A DNA stretch of 64,000 nt from Lujinxingia sediminis (GTDB lineage Bacteria; Myxococcota_A; Bradymonadia; Bradymonadales; Bradymonadaceae). The position numbers and the translations under genes were made by a program. This document shows positions 61,811-64,000 of this stretch, in pieces. A model generated the notes under the pieces. It saw only the letters and a list, made by a program, of their open reading frames with translations. It made no database searches and had not been told where the DNA came from. Positions within the stretch are counted from its first letter, which is position 1, and each line of letters starts with the position of its first letter. The stretch is taken from positions 186,001 to 250,000 of the forward strand of contig NZ_SADD01000005.1 of the NCBI RefSeq assembly GCF_004005565.1. The letters are read 5' to 3'.

Positions 61811-64000
61811 TCAGGCGGTGTCGGCTTTGAGCACAGCGTGTGCTCTGGGGACCGGCCAGCCTTCGAGGACCAGGGGGAGGTAGAAAGCATGGGTGGCGGC
61901 CAGCGCACGGGCCGACTCCAGGATCTGGCGAGCTTCGGGGCGCTCCTGGCGGGTGAGGATGAGGCCCAGGGCCTCCTGGTTCAGCGTCTGGCTGAGCACG
62001 CTCTGGGAGGGAGCGCAGAGGTCGATGGCCTGGCGCACAAAGCGGGCAGCGCGTGAGTGGTGCTCGCGTAGTAGCGCCAGGCGGGCGCGGAGTCGTAGCC
62101 ATGCGGCTCGTTCCGAGAGGCCCAGGTGCTGCTCATGTCGTGCAAGCCGGCGGATGACCCTGGCCAGTCGATGGAGCGTGGCAGTCAGTGTCTCTTGCTG
62201 GAGGGTGCGTTGGCGCTCGGCCTGGCTGGCGAGAGCACGCGCCAGCGCACGGTTGAGGGCGAACTCCACGTGAGGCAGCGCCAGGAAGTCGCGGTCGAAG
62301 ACCTGATCGCGAAGAAGATCGAGGTGGGCGATCACCAACTCGGGACGACCCAGGGCCAGATCGATGGTGGCGCGTCGGGAGGTCACCTCAAGGAAGAGCA
62401 GGCTGTTGGGGGTACGCTCTGCAAGCTCACTTGCCGGGCTGAGTGCGAGAGCTGCTTGCTCGATATCGCCCCGGGCCACGAGCAAATCGACGCGGCAGAG
62501 GGCGATGTGGGCGCTGGCGGCGCGGTCGCGACGCAGGCGATGGGCGAGGTTGTCGACGATCGGCATCACGTCGGAGATCTGGCCGAGTTCCAGGGCCACA
62601 CGGGTGATATGACTGAGCCAGCGGGTTGCAAAGATGGCGTCATCGATACCGACGTGTTGAAGCGTGTCGATGGATTGATGCAGCAGCTCGCGCGCATCGC
62701 TCCACCGACCGCGGTGCGCAGCGAGTAAGCCCTGAAGCTCCAGGGCGCGGGCGCGGCAGCCGGGGTCGTCGAAGCGTTCGGCGAGGGTCAGGCTTTGCTG
62801 CAACCAGCGGTCCACCGGTGCGGCCGGGTCGACCATCAAGGGAAGATGCGGCGCGCTGACCATCTGCAGTCGATCGCGGGCCAACCAGGGGCCGTAGTTA
62901 TGGACGGTGGCCAGGCGCGCAAAATGTGTGGTGAGGCGGTCGCGGCGAGCGCTTTGCAAGAGGTGGGATGCCTCGCTGGCGCGCCAGAGCAAACGGGCGG
63001 TCTCAAAGGTGCGCGCCGGCGGGCGTTGATCGCGCGCCACCGCGGTGGCATCGGACCAGCGCGCCAGGCCTACGGCCAGGCGCCGGCGCCAGGCACGCAA
63101 CCCGGCGCGAAGCCGCCCCCGGCGGTACGCGCTGCCCACCTCTTGAAGGGCGTCATCGAGGGTGTCGATCGCTTCATCGGGGTGTCCCGAGGCCAGCAGC
63201 GCCTCCATCCACTGGCGTCGTATCGCAAGGCGATCCTCAATGGAATCGGTGGCAAGCAACGCATGAAGATGGTTGCGCGCCTGATCGGTGCGAGCCAGGG
63301 CGACGGCAGCCTCGAAGAGCGCGCGGTGGATCTCGTTTCGACGTGGCGAATCCTCGGGCTCATGGGCGTTGATCACCTGCCAGAGTTCCAGGGCGCGATC
63401 CCAGGCGAAGCGGTTTTGTGCGCTGTGGGCGACCCTGAAGGCCACCTCAACCGCTTCCCGTTGCCGGCCGGCGCGACGCAGGTAATTGAGCCGCCTGGCG
63501 TCGCTTCCCGTTTTGGATTCGCGCAACGCGTCGGCGATAAGGCCACAGAGGCGCGCGTGATGATCGCGGCCGAGTTCATTGAGCAGAACGTTGCGGGCGC
63601 GGTCGTGAATGATTGCGTAGGTCGCGTCGTGGCCTTCGCCGGCACGGGCGCGAGACTGGCGAGCGAGACGCCGGTGAAGAAGAGTTTCGATGACCGCCTC
63701 GCCGCCCTGGGCGCTCATGGCACTTGCTCCGAGCTCCCGCCCCATTGCCAGCCCGAGGGTCTGGGTGGTGAGTGGCGATGAGGCCACCGCGAGCAGCTGA
63801 AGTCCCAGGCGCTCGGGCCGGGTCAGCTGGGCGACACGACGTCGGATAAAGGCTGTGAGGAGCTCGTCGACCGCCATCGCTTCGTCGGCGTCGAGCTCTT
63901 CGGAGGCCTGGGTCGGGGCCTGCTCAAACTCGTAGATAAGTTCATCGATCAAACGCGGGTGAAGGTTGCCCCGTCGCAGAATCAACTGCTTGCTTCGCAA
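61811..64000 (-). CDS. Large TPR-rich regulator, C-terminal part (partial, cut by window end)
   Basis: At least 729 residues remain; the gene continues past 64000. It begins inside a segment that reads as the C-terminal part of an AAA-type ATPase module (RRRVAQLTRPERLGLQLLAVASSPLTT, FRRR-like arginines), then a long series of TPR-like helices to the end. Myxobacterial proteins of this form often start with a Ser/Thr kinase followed by AAA and TPR parts; the missing part cannot be seen. The TTG at 64000 is not a real start. It lies 88 nt upstream of the CNB gene, same strand. Confidence 0.7.
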   Translation of the reverse strand: MRSKQLILRRGNLHPRLIDELIYEFEQAPTQASEELDADEAMAVDELLTAFIRRRVAQLTRPERLGLQLLAVASSPLTTQTLGLAMGRELGASAMSAQGGEAVIETLLHRRLARQSRARAGEGHDATYAIIHDRARNVLLNELGRDHHARLCGLIADALRESKTGSDARRLNYLRRAGRQREAVEVAFRVAHSAQNRFAWDRALELWQVINAHEPEDSPRRNEIHRALFEAAVALARTDQARNHLHALLATDSIEDRLAIRRQWMEALLASGHPDEAIDTLDDALQEVGSAYRRGRLRAGLRAWRRRLAVGLARWSDATAVARDQRPPARTFETARLLWRASEASHLLQSARRDRLTTHFARLATVHNYGPWLARDRLQMVSAPHLPLMVDPAAPVDRWLQQSLTLAERFDDPGCRARALELQGLLAAHRGRWSDARELLHQSIDTLQHVGIDDAIFATRWLSHITRVALELGQISDVMPIVDNLAHRLRRDRAASAHIALCRVDLLVARGDIEQAALALSPASELAERTPNSLLFLEVTSRRATIDLALGRPELVIAHLDLLRDQVFDRDFLALPHVEFALNRALARALASQAERQRTLQQETLTATLHRLARVIRRLARHEQHLGLSERAAWLRLRARLALLREHHSRAARFVRQAIDLCAPSQSVLSQTLNQEALGLILTRQERPEARQILESARALAATHAFYLPLVLEGWPVPRAHAVLKADTA

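Overview
This 64 kb window is GC-rich, gene-dense chromosomal DNA from a deltaproteobacterial-type bacterium of the Myxococcota/Bradymonadota kind; a Bradymonadales relative is my best guess. The pointers are Ser/Thr kinases with the HRDISPQN catalytic loop and a PEGA tail, many TPR, HEAT and lipoprotein genes, a matrixin with a MYXO-CTERM-like C-terminus, GTTCAG-type LexA boxes, and many secreted gluzincin and subtilisin proteases. I see no insertion sequences, prophage, CRISPR array or integration scar. The window reads as core genome with lineage-specific envelope genes in between.

Layout. 1-6.3 kb: end of a TonB-like gene, a hypothetical TPR-like gene, popT-like DUF368 plus an Rrf2 regulator, a large lytic transglycosylase and a DUF465 gene. 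6.4-6.9 kb: tRNA-Gln(CUG) with its own promoter, and a small zinc ribbon. 7.1-16.6 kb: one long plus-strand unit (HEAT protein, DUF192 lipoprotein, membrane gluzincin-TPR, NTF2-like lipoprotein, secreted gluzincin-TPR, ECF sigma factor). 16.6-21.4 kb: dnaJ, a 2H phosphoesterase, a CHAP-like lipoprotein and a PEGA-tailed kinase. 21.4-28.6 kb: minus-strand nuoABCDGHI plus a membrane-anchored unknown. 28.6-35.6 kb: lexA with candidate autoregulatory boxes, a CPBP protease, then mutL-miaA-hisC-cmk. 35.6-40.6 kb: minus-strand rpsA, two Get3/ArsA-like ATPases and a NUDIX hydrolase. 40.7-47.5 kb: cystathionine gamma-synthase/lyase and an orphan TamB. 47.7-52.1 kb: PEGA protein, TPR-kinase and TPR lipoprotein. 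52.2-57 kb: TatD-like protein, PAP2 phosphatase, rsmA and a coupled operon of two metalloproteases. 57-64 kb: cyclic-nucleotide-binding-fold, PilZ and subtilisin-membrane genes, ending in a truncated TPR-rich regulator.

How the genes work together. Housekeeping blocks (respiratory complex I, mismatch repair, tRNA modification, His and Met/Cys metabolism, translation) alternate with lineage-specific envelope genes. The best candidates for undescribed biology are the 9.4-kb HEAT/gluzincin/sigma-factor unit; the ArsA-like pair, whose two subunits carry complementary active-site motifs; the structured rpsA leader; and the metalloprotease operon around the doubly sorted matrixin. Similarity statements come from recognising motifs and protein families by eye. 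No database search was run.
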